Assembly (NCBI GenBank): GCA_001790455.1
Contig: MGCP01000011.1
Location: 1-9,147, forward strand
From: Candidatus Saccharibacteria bacterium RIFCSPHIGHO2_02_FULL_47_12
GTDB lineage: Bacteria > Patescibacteriota > Saccharimonadia > Saccharimonadales > JANWIN01
Reading direction: 5' to 3'
DNA: 9,147 nt
Of the stretch, positions 1-6,015 are shown piece by piece. Below the pieces are notes generated by a model. That model saw only the letters and a program-made list of their open reading frames with translations, was not told the origin of the DNA and did no database searches. Position 1 is the first letter of the stretch, and each line of letters begins with the position of its first letter. The translations under genes and the position numbers were made by a program.

Positions 1-166
1 AACAGGCGCAGCGTTGTCGAGCAACTTAGCGAGACCGCGAGCCGGGGTCGAGAGCGAAAAGCAAAGCTTTTCGACTCGTGACTCGATTCCCCGTGAGGTC
101 ACCAGTTTTTGATTTTTATTTCGGGTAGTTCATCCCAGTTCGAGACGTAGCGGTGGCTGCGGAGCT
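1..166. other. Intergenic stretch without a supported gene
   Basis: These bases lie downstream of the Y-family polymerase and run to the window edge. The first ~100 bases are GC-rich and full of CGAG/CTCG words, so several frames are open by lack of stops: two on plus (ending near 81 and 110) and one on minus (from 129 to the edge, possible GTG at 102). None has a recognisable domain or a convincing ribosome site. The main structure is the imperfect hairpin listed separately. It could be the 3' end of a plus-strand transcription unit outside the window, a small RNA, or a dispersed repeat. Confidence 0.5.
33..121 (+). terminator. Long imperfect hairpin with T-tracts (terminator or structured RNA)
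   Basis: Seen directly: CGGGGTCGAG (43-52) pairs with CTCGA plus CCCCG (82-86 and 89-93), with TT bulged. Inside it, CGAAAAGC (55-62) pairs with GCTTTTCG (66-73) around an AAA loop. Outside it, GACC (33-36) pairs with GGTC (97-100). Five bases later come TTTTT, then another five Ts within GATTTTTATTT, on the plus strand. Stem followed by U-tract fits an intrinsic terminator for a plus-strand gene left of the window. It is longer and more irregular than a normal terminator, so a small RNA or repeat element remains possible. Confidence 0.4.
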
Positions 167-1402
167 TTAGTCTTTTACGCTGCCAAAGGCAATGCGGTCC
201 AGGACGAGGTTGTCCATATTTGCCATTAGAGCCGGCACAACCGTGAACTCGCCATATTTATCATTTACCGCGTCGGCCGCCTGGGCCAGTGATTTTTTGG
301 CTAGGCGCGTACCAGCAAACAGTTCCAGCTGCTCTGGGTCGCATGGATGCAGATTGTATACGGATACGCCCATGTTAGTAACCTTGGCTGGTATATGTAC
401 TTGGTTGAGGAGTTTTTGGGCTTGGAGGTAAATGTCCTGCGTGGCGTACATCTCTGATTTGGTGTCTTTGCCCCTATGCCAGTACTCTCGGTTGGCAAAG
501 GCTAGCCACAGATGAACTCCGGTGGCGCTGTAGCCTGCCTGGCGCAGGCGCCGGCCGGTTTTTTCGCATAGCTTCATGAGCAGTTTAGACAATTTCTGTT
601 CGTCGGTAGTTTTGTCACCCAGGGCATACTGCTGGCCAAAGTTTTTGCGCCCCCACAGCACATCGTCTACCTCCCAGCCGCGCAGGCGCAAGTACCAGTC
701 AACCCCTACCCGGCTGCGAAACACCTGCTTTTGCAGATACTCGGCTTTTGCTGCCAAAAATTGCATGGGCGTGTAAATACCGGCAACGTTTAGGCGGGCC
801 TCGTAGCGTACGTTTATGCCAGGCAGGTCAACAAGCTCAATCCCTTTCAGGGTGTTTAGCAGGTTTTCACCGCTGATTACATCTAGGCCGTCTGGTTTGT
901 GCAAACCAGCCGCTACTTTGGCCAAAAAGCGGTTGGGGGCAATACCTATGTTTACGGTTACATATTCGCCCAGGCTCTCTTTGATCTTCTCTTTTATTTC
1001 GTAGCCAACGTCTACCAGGCTCCTGCCGGCCTGCACTGCTCGCGAGCCCTGAAAGTCTATAACAAACTCATCAATCGATTTAGGCGTAACCTCATTGGTG
1101 TAGTTTAAAAGCACTTCGCGGAAGCGCCGGTGGGCGTCGCGGTATTTGGCCGGGTCTGGCATCATGATCACTATATCTGGACATAGCAGGCGGGCCTCGC
1201 GCACGCTCATGATCTTTACCCCTTGCCTTTTGGCCTCATAAGAAGCCGCCAGGATCATGCCAGTGTGCGTGTCGTAGGCCGCCACGCCCACCGGTTTGCC
1301 CCTGATAAGCGGGTTGGCCTGCTGCTCAATAATGGCAAAGCAGCTGTTTAGATCTATGTGCATAATTTGCGGCTGGTTATAGTTGAGGGGCAAACTGATC
1401 AC
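167..1402 (-). CDS. dinB: Y-family DNA polymerase (DinB/UmuC-type translesion polymerase)
   Basis: This is a 411-residue translesion DNA polymerase, expected to copy past damaged template bases at the fork. The catalytic signature is intact: MHIDLNSCF at 14-22 supplies the first metal ligand D17 and the likely steric-gate F22, and KSIDEFVID (108-116) supplies D111/E112. NIGIAPNRFLAKVAAG (151-166) and HKPDGL (168-173) are typical palm/thumb motifs, followed by HhH-like DLPGI (192-196). A QLELF motif (358-362) matches the sliding-clamp-binding peptide. About 49 residues follow it, including DAVNDKYGEFTV, recalling the UmuC-type tail more than classic DinB. The start is GTG at 1402, chosen because GGAG (1413-1410) lies 7 bases upstream and the codon overlaps the TGA of the preceding gene as GTGA. 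An internal ATG at codon 14 is the alternative. The family is certain; DinB versus UmuC naming is less so. Confidence 0.93.
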   Translation of the reverse strand: MISLPLNYNQPQIMHIDLNSCFAIIEQQANPLIRGKPVGVAAYDTHTGMILAASYEAKRQGVKIMSVREARLLCPDIVIMMPDPAKYRDAHRRFREVLLNYTNEVTPKSIDEFVIDFQGSRAVQAGRSLVDVGYEIKEKIKESLGEYVTVNIGIAPNRFLAKVAAGLHKPDGLDVISGENLLNTLKGIELVDLPGINVRYEARLNVAGIYTPMQFLAAKAEYLQKQVFRSRVGVDWYLRLRGWEVDDVLWGRKNFGQQYALGDKTTDEQKLSKLLMKLCEKTGRRLRQAGYSATGVHLWLAFANREYWHRGKDTKSEMYATQDIYLQAQKLLNQVHIPAKVTNMGVSVYNLHPCDPEQLELFAGTRLAKKSLAQAADAVNDKYGEFTVVPALMANMDNLVLDRIAFGSVKD

Positions 1403-1665
1403 TGCGGCTCTCCGTCGCTGACTAGCTCTAGTTTCCAGTGCAAGTTGCTGGTGTCTAGGCTGAGCCTAAACCAGAGGCTTTCGTCTTTATCTACCAGCTC
1501 AAAGATGTGGTGCAAGGTCTCGCCCCGTCTAATGGTGTGGCGGTAGCCAATTTTACCCACAATGTAGTCTTTGTTTTGCCAGTTGATAATATGCGGAACG
1601 GCACGCCTTTTGCGGGCGCTGTAGTACATAACCACACTAACTTCTTCATTTATTTTTTCACGCAT
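1399..1665 (-). CDS. Small DUF6504-like protein coupled to the translesion polymerase
   Basis: An 88-residue soluble protein whose function is not known. It has a basic N-terminal part (SARKRRAVPHIINW, 16-29) and alternating hydrophobic/polar stretches suggesting a small beta-rich fold, with several W/F/Y residues (INWQNKDYIVGKIG, LWFRLSLD, LHWKLELV). Small proteins of this layout (a WxxxxYxV strand, then a W-containing C-terminal strand), often annotated DUF6504, are found beside Y-family polymerases in other bacteria. Both pattern and position fit, but I cannot confirm by alignment. Its TGA overlaps the polymerase GTG by 4 bases, so the two are probably translationally coupled and act together in damage tolerance. 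The ATG at 1665 has only a weak AGTGG ribosome site, and that site lies in one arm of an inverted repeat. A second ATG at codon 13 is possible. Confidence 0.75.
   Translation of the reverse strand: MREKINEEVSVVMYYSARKRRAVPHIINWQNKDYIVGKIGYRHTIRRGETLHHIFELVDKDESLWFRLSLDTSNLHWKLELVSDGEPQ
1410..1413 (-). promoter_or_regulatory. Ribosome binding site of the polymerase gene
   Basis: GGAG on the minus strand, 7 bases before the GTG at 1402 and inside the 3' end of the upstream gene. It supports the GTG start over the ATG 13 codons further in. Confidence 0.6.
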
Positions 1666-1666
1666 A

Positions 1667-1783
1667 ACGAACCACTTTCTATAAAGAGTTTCAGGAGCGG
1701 CCGTCGCCGGGCCTTGGTATTAAAGACGACTAGGAATTTGGTTGAGTTATCCCTTGGCTGAGCTTGGGAAAACAGTGGTTCGT
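1667..1783. repeat. Perfect 10-bp inverted repeat spanning the polymerase-operon leader
   Basis: ACGAACCACT at 1667-1676 and its exact reverse complement AGTGGTTCGT at 1774-1783 are 97 bases apart. The arm at 1667-1676 ends one base before the ATG of the DUF6504-like gene and includes its only candidate ribosome site. The other arm overlaps the LexA-like box. In RNA the arms could pair and hide the start site if transcription begins upstream of 1783. In DNA they could be two half-sites for one regulator. Confidence 0.45.
1769..1782 (-). promoter_or_regulatory. LexA (SOS) box-like operator
   Basis: On the minus strand this reads CGAACCACTGTTTT. It matches the core of the Gram-positive-type LexA box (GAAC-N4-GTTC) except for the last base. 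It lies about 104 bases upstream of the start of the two-gene polymerase unit, a unit often under SOS control. Whether this organism has LexA cannot be seen here. The match is short enough to occur by chance, so this is an inference from motif plus context. Confidence 0.35.
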
Positions 1784-1817
1784 AAAAAAGCCTGCAGGTA
1801 GGAATTCACCTATTGGC
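1784..1817 (-). terminator. Weak intrinsic terminator candidate after the glycosyltransferase
   Basis: On the minus strand GCC-AA-TAGG-TGAATT-CCTA-CCTGCA-GGC is followed by six Ts (forward A-run 1784-1789). The paired segments are short (3 and 4 bp) and interrupted, so the stem is weak. Its place, 36 bases past the glycosyltransferase stop and just before the LexA-like site, is where a terminator would be expected. Confidence 0.3.
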
Positions 1818-1852
1818 AAAAGCACCCACACGACTACCTATATAGTACACCC

Positions 1853-2521
1853 TTATGATAGTTCTATACGAGCATAGCTAAGTAGAGCGGCGCCATACGT
1901 TCTAGCATATGCCAGACCTGCTTTCGTTAAAGTTGCCTCTTTTTCTCGTTTGCCTACATGTGTGACGCCAGATAATTCCACGCGTTGTATATCTCTGTGT
2001 AGCCCCTCGTGCCTAAAGCGGCTATTAAGCGCAGCCTCTACATTAAATCCACTTTTATCCTTTGAGGTTAGCAAACCCCAGGCATCGATTGGCAAGGCAC
2101 GCTGTCCACTAAACGCTCCCCATCTTTTAAGTACGGCTTTTTGCAATTTTGTTCTTTCTAAAATTCCAATAGTCATAGACGCCACATCACTAGTAACGGG
2201 CTCAACCAGCGATGTGATGTGTTCTGGTTTTAGTCCTCTCAAATCTGCATCCATAAATAAGAGCACATTGCTCCCGAACTCTTTAGCAAGCTGATAGCCA
2301 GTATCCATAGCCGCGCCCTTACCTAAATTTTCAGAATGTTGCATCACAGCAACATATTCGTAGTCGGTAGCTACTTCACCGGTAAAGTCGGTAGAGCCAT
2401 CATCAACTACTATGATGTTGTGAATATATAGAGACTGGACAGCCGCTTCTAGTACAGCACCAATCCTGGGAGCTTCATTGTACGCAGGGATAATTAAACT
2501 AACTCGTCCCCTGTCTATCAT
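1853..2521 (-). CDS. Family 2 glycosyltransferase
   Basis: A 222-residue soluble GT-A fold enzyme expected to transfer a sugar from a nucleotide-sugar donor to a lipid or polysaccharide acceptor on the cytoplasmic face. Motifs in order are VSLIIPAYNEAPRIG (7-21), VVDDGSTD (38-45), NLGKGAAMDTGY (65-76), the metal-binding DAD at 91-93 in LLFMDADLRGL, and SGQRAL (138-143). The GFNVEAALN segment (158-166) resembles the acceptor-side loop of dolichyl-phosphate-sugar or glucosyl-3-phosphoglycerate synthase-like members. There is no membrane segment, unlike many GT2 polymerases, and acceptor and sugar cannot be told. The ATG at 2521 puts the first strand right at the N-terminus, as usual for the family, but has no useful Shine-Dalgarno of its own. 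A preceding nine-codon ORF with a strong site overlaps it. The gene may be read through from the two-component operon 119 bases upstream. Confidence 0.88.
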   Translation of the reverse strand: MIDRGRVSLIIPAYNEAPRIGAVLEAAVQSLYIHNIIVVDDGSTDFTGEVATDYEYVAVMQHSENLGKGAAMDTGYQLAKEFGSNVLLFMDADLRGLKPEHITSLVEPVTSDVASMTIGILERTKLQKAVLKRWGAFSGQRALPIDAWGLLTSKDKSGFNVEAALNSRFRHEGLHRDIQRVELSGVTHVGKREKEATLTKAGLAYARTYGAALLSYARIELS

Positions 2522-2547
2522 TCCGCAATAATATCACGATATTCCAT
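2518..2547 (-). CDS. Nine-codon upstream ORF overlapping the glycosyltransferase start
   Basis: On the minus strand ATG (2547-2545) opens a frame encoding MEYRDIIAE and stops at TGA (2520-2518), overlapping the glycosyltransferase ATG as ATGA. It has a good Shine-Dalgarno, AGGGA (2557-2553), five bases before the ATG, while the glycosyltransferase itself lacks one. The simplest reading is a leader peptide that delivers ribosomes to the downstream start by termination-reinitiation. Chance, or a downstream start used without a ribosome site, cannot be excluded. Confidence 0.4.
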   Translation of the reverse strand: MEYRDIIAE

Positions 2548-2552
2548 GGTCT

Positions 2553-2557
2553 TCCCT
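2553..2557 (-). promoter_or_regulatory. Strong Shine-Dalgarno of the leader ORF
   Basis: AGGGA on the minus strand, five bases upstream of the leader ATG at 2547. It is 31 bases from the glycosyltransferase ATG, too far to serve that start directly. Confidence 0.5.
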
Positions 2558-2566
2558 GGGCTCTGG

Positions 2567-2618
2567 AAGTTTCTGATGAAAGTATGGCGCTACCAAGCGG
2601 AGCGCGGTAGTGAAACTT
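2567..2618. repeat. Nested inverted repeat between response regulator and glycosyltransferase
   Basis: AAGTTTC (2567-2573) pairs with GAAACTT (2612-2618). Inside, CTACC (2590-2594) pairs with GGTAG (2606-2610), or alternatively GCGCT (2587-2591) with AGCGC (2601-2605). On the minus strand, where the flanking genes are read, no T-run follows, so it is not a standard terminator. It may be a processing site, attenuator or pause structure between the two-component genes and the glycosyltransferase leader. Confidence 0.35.
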
Positions 2619-2640
2619 TTCTACTCCAAAAAAGAACACC

Positions 2641-3063
2641 CTATTTGATAGAATTCAAAAATTCTACGAGCTGCTTGGGCGTAATCTCAGCCTTCACCAG
2701 ATAGCCATCGGCTAGCTTTTCCATTTCGGCACGGTTTTCTTTGCTCTGTTCTAGGTTGGTGGTAATAACAACCTTGGCCTTTAGGTTTGGCCGCTCCTCG
2801 CGCAAGTGGCGCAGTATGTCTATGCCAACCATGTTGGGCAGCATCAAATCGAGCAATATGATGTCGTATGAGTCGGTTAGGGCTTCAGACAAGCCCTTGA
2901 GCCCGTCACTTTCAACCTTGACCTGGTAGCCTGCTTTGGTAAGGGCCCTGGAGTAGAGTTCGCTAATAAAAAACTCGTCTTCTACACAAAGAATCTTTTT
3001 GCCGCCAGCTGGCGTGGGTGCCTGTGGCTGGGTTGGTTGTGGTGTAGCTTGGGACTCGTCCAT
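2641..3063 (-). CDS. Single-domain response regulator (CheY-like receiver)
   Basis: A 140-residue protein consisting of a receiver domain only, expected to be phosphorylated by the kinase encoded just upstream. The acidic pocket is CVEDE (26-30, E28/D29). The phosphoacceptor is D72 in IILLDLMLPNMVGIDIL. T101/T102 in VVITTN is the switch position, and K124 in GYLVKA is the conserved lysine. There is no DNA-binding or enzymatic output domain, so it must act by protein contact or on a phosphorelay partner encoded elsewhere. Residues 1-20 form a Pro/Gln/Thr-rich flexible leader (TPQPTQPQAPTP), unusual for CheY-like proteins. The start is ATG at 3063, with AGGA (3073-3070) six bases upstream, and only 15 bases separate it from the kinase stop. 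Co-transcription with the kinase is very likely. Confidence 0.94.
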   Translation of the reverse strand: MDESQATPQPTQPQAPTPAGGKKILCVEDEFFISELYSRALTKAGYQVKVESDGLKGLSEALTDSYDIILLDLMLPNMVGIDILRHLREERPNLKAKVVITTNLEQSKENRAEMEKLADGYLVKAEITPKQLVEFLNSIK

Positions 3064-3069
3064 TCTATT

Positions 3070-3073
3070 TCCT
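3070..3073 (-). promoter_or_regulatory. Ribosome binding site of the response regulator
   Basis: AGGA on the minus strand in the 15-base gap after the kinase stop, six bases before the ATG at 3063. Confidence 0.7.
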
Positions 3074-3078
3074 AAATC

Positions 3079-4608
3079 CTATCTTCTATAAAGCGAGTGG
3101 TTTTTGATCCATCCGTGGGCTTGGCGGACTATGCCGGCACTGTCGCCCTTTAGTTTACCAGCAACTAGGGCATATGGCTGCAGCGTAAAGCCCACAACTG
3201 TGCCCTGGCCTTCTTTGGACCTTACCCAAATGTGTCCGCCGTGAGCCTCTACAATCGCTTTGCTAAGGTACAAGCCCAGGCCGGTGCCACCCACTTGGGC
3301 CTGTGTGCGGTGGTTGCGGTAAAAACGTTCAAATAGATGAGGAATGACGCTTTCTGGTATGCCCATGCCTTGGTCGGTGACCGTCGTTTCTATTACGCCG
3401 TCTTTAGTTAAGTAGCTGCGAACCTCAATTTTTTGGCTTTTGTTGCTGTATTTTATGGCGTTGTCTAAGAGGTTGGCCAGCACTTCATAGGCGCTGACGC
3501 GGTCGGCACCAACCGTGGGCAGATTGTCTGCAATGTAGTATTCGATAGTCTTGCCTTTTATGTGGGCGCGCAGGTCCAGGTCGTGTCCAACAGCCTTGAC
3601 TATTTCTGGCCAGTTTTGTTCGGATAGTTCCAACACCAACTGGTTGGCTTCTACTCGAGCCACGTTCAATATGTTGTTTACAAATGCAGACAGTTGTTGG
3701 GCCGAGGCCTGCATTTTTTCCATAAAGTCGTGAAGCTCAGGGTTTAGTTTGTCTTTTAGTTCATCGCCAAACACCTCTATGTAGCCGCGCAGCAAGGTTA
3801 TAGGTGTACGCAGCTCGTGTACGGCTATGGCTATAAAGCTTAGGCCCTGGTCGCGTTGGTTATAACTGTCTGTGTGGTCAAACAGCACCAACATGGTCTC
3901 TACGCGGCTAGGATTGTCTTTGTTGTAGTAAGCCGCCATGTCAAACTGCAGCGAGTTTTTGCTATCTGGTAGTTTGAGCCGGACTTGTTCCCACGTTTGA
4001 GTTGCCACAACTTTTGTAGCACGCACATCGTTTAGCCAAGTATCTAGCGTCTGTTCGGTTTGAAAAGAAAGGTCCAGCACGTCGTAGACGTTTTTGTCTT
4101 GAAGCTCGGAGGCGGTTTTCATGAGATATTTCTGGGAAGCCTCGTTTGCAAAGATTATGCTCCCCATTTTGTCCATCACGAGCAGTGGCAGCGGCAAGTT
4201 GCTAGCAATAGACTTTGCCCGCAGGTCTTCACCGGAACTGTTTGAATGTTGCCCTACGTCGGTAGAGCTGGCAAGCTGGTAAACCTGTAGCACCAAGCTA
4301 GTCAACAGCTCGCGCCCTAGCTTGACCTGTTCTAGATTGGGCGCCGGTGTGCCGTCGTGTTTGGGCGTCACGTGCAAGACCGCTTGCTCTAGTATTTTAA
4401 GCGGGTTCATAACATAGCGGCTGGCAAGCTCGGCGGCCACGTATGCTATTAGCAGTGAAACTGCCAGGGCTATTGCCATAGAGGCAATACTTTCTACGCC
4501 CAAGGTAGACACAAGACCATAAGTAGACACACCCAGTGCGGCAACAGAAACTATTACGCCTAGCAAGTACCAGCGAATTTGCCCACGAAGTTTATTCATA
4601 TGGTCCAT
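3079..4608 (-). CDS. PAS-containing membrane sensor histidine kinase
   Basis: A 509-residue inner-membrane kinase. Two hydrophobic segments lie at about 12-34 and 38-60 with almost no loop between them, so it has no real extracellular sensor and probably senses within the membrane or through a partner. A short linker helix (68-118) is followed by a PAS-like domain (~133-245; LPLPLLVMDKMGSIIFANEA). The HisKA domain has the H-box IAVHELRTPITLLRGY with phospho-accepting H264. The HATPase domain has the N-box LLDNAIKYS (N383), G1 DQGMGIP (412-418), F-box LFERFYR (425-431) and G2 GGTGLGLYLSK (440-450), all intact. About 30 basic, non-catalytic residues end the protein. The start is ATG at 4608, with AGGA (4620-4617) overlapping the upstream stop. 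A second ATG three codons on is possible. It lies in the operon with the DUF3048 protein upstream and the receiver downstream, which suggests the DUF3048 protein supplies the envelope signal. Confidence 0.95.
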   Translation of the reverse strand: MDHMNKLRGQIRWYLLGVIVSVAALGVSTYGLVSTLGVESIASMAIALAVSLLIAYVAAELASRYVMNPLKILEQAVLHVTPKHDGTPAPNLEQVKLGRELLTSLVLQVYQLASSTDVGQHSNSSGEDLRAKSIASNLPLPLLVMDKMGSIIFANEASQKYLMKTASELQDKNVYDVLDLSFQTEQTLDTWLNDVRATKVVATQTWEQVRLKLPDSKNSLQFDMAAYYNKDNPSRVETMLVLFDHTDSYNQRDQGLSFIAIAVHELRTPITLLRGYIEVFGDELKDKLNPELHDFMEKMQASAQQLSAFVNNILNVARVEANQLVLELSEQNWPEIVKAVGHDLDLRAHIKGKTIEYYIADNLPTVGADRVSAYEVLANLLDNAIKYSNKSQKIEVRSYLTKDGVIETTVTDQGMGIPESVIPHLFERFYRNHRTQAQVGGTGLGLYLSKAIVEAHGGHIWVRSKEGQGTVVGFTLQPYALVAGKLKGDSAGIVRQAHGWIKNHSLYRR

Positions 4609-4616
4609 AGCAATGT

Positions 4617-4620
4617 TCCT
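4617..4620 (-). promoter_or_regulatory. Ribosome binding site of the histidine kinase
   Basis: AGGA on the minus strand, overlapping the TAG (4621-4619) of the DUF3048 gene and lying eight bases before the ATG at 4608. Its overlap with the upstream stop points to translational coupling. Confidence 0.6.
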
Positions 4621-5830
4621 ATATGCCAGAGGTTACTTTGCCCGAGTCAACAATAGTAATCCAGGTTTGCCCCGGATTAAGTGCAATTACCTGCCCGCTA
4701 GAGTCGGTAAAGCTAAACTGGGCTTTTCTGTCTGATTTTGCCCACGATCCTTCGGTCACAACGCCATCTTGAAATACATATAGCTTGCCGCTGCCAGTTG
4801 CGCCGTAGTTGGTGTGTTGGCCGTCACTGGCAATGCCCCGGGTCATGACCAAAGCAACTACCACCTTTGGAGTAATTTGCGCGCCTGACTTTTCGTCTGT
4901 ATGGGCTGCTCCGCCCTCGCTTCGTTTATAGCTGTTTGTAGTTGCGTCGTAGTCATAATGGACGCTGTAAAGTGCGCTAGAAACGTTCAAGTCTATTTTG
5001 GTAGCAGTTGGTTGGGCGCTGGCTGCCTCTTTTTTGCGGGTAAAACCGGTAAAGTTGCTGCTGGTAAAACCCTTGCTGGCGTTTAGGGCATCTAGTTTGG
5101 CCGTGCTGGAGTAGACGTTGTGTGGCGCTGCCCTGTTTTTTACACGCTCATAAGCTCCGGCGTTGGCAAACTGGTCCAGATCTTTTACGCCCAGTGCCTT
5201 TATGTCGCTAAGAGCCTGCGGCGGTCCGCCCACGTGGGCAATAGAACCGTCAAACGGCAACAAAAAGTCCAAATAGTACGGCCGAACGCTTCTAATTGGA
5301 CCAATACGATCTGGTTGGGCCTCTTGAAACAGTGCCAGAAACCGCGTTATGCCGCCCTCGGCTATGGCTTCAAAAACAACCCCAGCATCCTTTAAACCAG
5401 CTTGGGGTCGGGCATCTTTGCTGTTTTCTATCATCACCCCAGTAACCGGACGTTTGTTTAACAGAGGGTCAATCTCTATGCCCGTAAGCCTAGAAGCCTC
5501 TGTGGCCGGAGCCGGAGGCGTGCGAGGAGACGAGGTTTCTGTATGCGGCTTGACCGTGTAGTGCTTGTAGACTTTATAAATCCCAAATGCTGCCCCCGCT
5601 ATAACCAGCAACAGGGCAAAAATTAGCAAAAACCACTTTGGCCTAGACAAATGTGTGTGCCGCCAATGCAGTGCCCTTAGCCATTTGCGCCAAAAAGAGT
5701 TTTTTTGAGGAGGCTTAGGGGCGTGCAGTACGCCTACGTGCGGATTGCCGTTATGGCTGCGCGAGGCACGGTTGTGGTCAGCCATATGGTCGGGTACCTC
5801 TACTATTTCTTCTATATTTGAGTGTGACAT
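4619..5830 (-). CDS. Membrane-anchored DUF3048 (YerB-like) protein
   Basis: A 403-residue protein of the DUF3048/YerB family, whose biochemical role is not established; members sit on the outer face of the membrane in Gram-positive and CPR bacteria. One membrane segment (66-88) follows a 65-residue N-terminal cytoplasmic part rich in His and basic residues. A Pro/Thr-rich spacer (95-112) leads to the first domain, with hallmark motifs GVMIENSKDARPQAGL (131-146), FEAIAEGGITRFLALF (153-168) and IGPIRSVRPYYLDF (176-189). The C-terminal domain (~285-400) ends with FTDSSGQVIALNPGQTWITI. YerB homologues usually have a lipoprotein or simple signal anchor, so the long cytoplasmic tail is unusual and could contact the kinase encoded next. 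The ATG at 5830 has no clear Shine-Dalgarno; an ATG at codon 16 is an alternative. It is the first gene of the operon, transcribed divergently from the ATPase gene. Confidence 0.92.
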   Translation of the reverse strand: MSHSNIEEIVEVPDHMADHNRASRSHNGNPHVGVLHAPKPPQKNSFWRKWLRALHWRHTHLSRPKWFLLIFALLLVIAGAAFGIYKVYKHYTVKPHTETSSPRTPPAPATEASRLTGIEIDPLLNKRPVTGVMIENSKDARPQAGLKDAGVVFEAIAEGGITRFLALFQEAQPDRIGPIRSVRPYYLDFLLPFDGSIAHVGGPPQALSDIKALGVKDLDQFANAGAYERVKNRAAPHNVYSSTAKLDALNASKGFTSSNFTGFTRKKEAASAQPTATKIDLNVSSALYSVHYDYDATTNSYKRSEGGAAHTDEKSGAQITPKVVVALVMTRGIASDGQHTNYGATGSGKLYVFQDGVVTEGSWAKSDRKAQFSFTDSSGQVIALNPGQTWITIVDSGKVTSGI

Positions 5831-5898
5831 ATTGGTATTTTGCAGTTTTTACATGCTTTGGCAGACTTTATCATCAACCATAACCACTATATTAGCAT

Positions 5899-5994
5899 AG
5901 GATATAGGATACAAAAGATAGTAAACAGGCATCACTTATTTTGCTCATTTTAAAAACTATATCCTAAACCCTAAAACCTCTGTCCTAAAAGTAT
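5899..5994. repeat. Inverted repeat and CCTAAA-like repeats in the divergent promoter region
   Basis: AGGATATAG (5899-5907) and its exact reverse complement CTATATCCT (5957-5965) are 49 bases apart. The left arm continues as AGGATA, and the right arm runs into a series of CCTAAA words (from 5963, 5970 and 5983). The block lies between the DUF3048 start and the promoter of the ATPase gene. It could be an operator shared by the two divergent units, or simply an AT-rich intergenic repeat; no known regulator motif is recognised. Confidence 0.4.
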
Positions 5995-6015
5995 TTATGC
6001 AATAAATGCGTGGTA

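Noticed and set aside
74..104. tRNA or tmRNA 3' end (CTCGATT loop, CCCCG, then ACCA)
   Set aside because: The T-stem CGTGA/CCCCG has two mismatches, the loop has C for T54, and no matching 5' acceptor GACCTCA at tRNA distance is present. The bases are better explained by the longer hairpin.
1..129. Open minus-strand frame reaching the left edge, possible GTG start at 102
   Set aside because: Only ~34-43 codons are visible, overlapping plus-strand frames are also open, and there is no domain or clear ribosome site. The GC-rich repetitive words explain the lack of stops.
1719..1724. -10-like TTTAAT on minus strand upstream of the DUF6504-like gene
   Set aside because: Five of six bases match, but no -35 box is found at 16-18 bases, so I do not call a promoter.
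2741..2929. Plus-strand ORF inside the response regulator
   Set aside because: It lies antisense to an intact receiver domain, has low-information composition and no ribosome site.
5847..5876. TTGATG/TGTAAA as a promoter for the DUF3048 operon (minus strand)
   Set aside because: Each box matches only four of six consensus bases in an AT-rich region, where such matches are frequent by chance.
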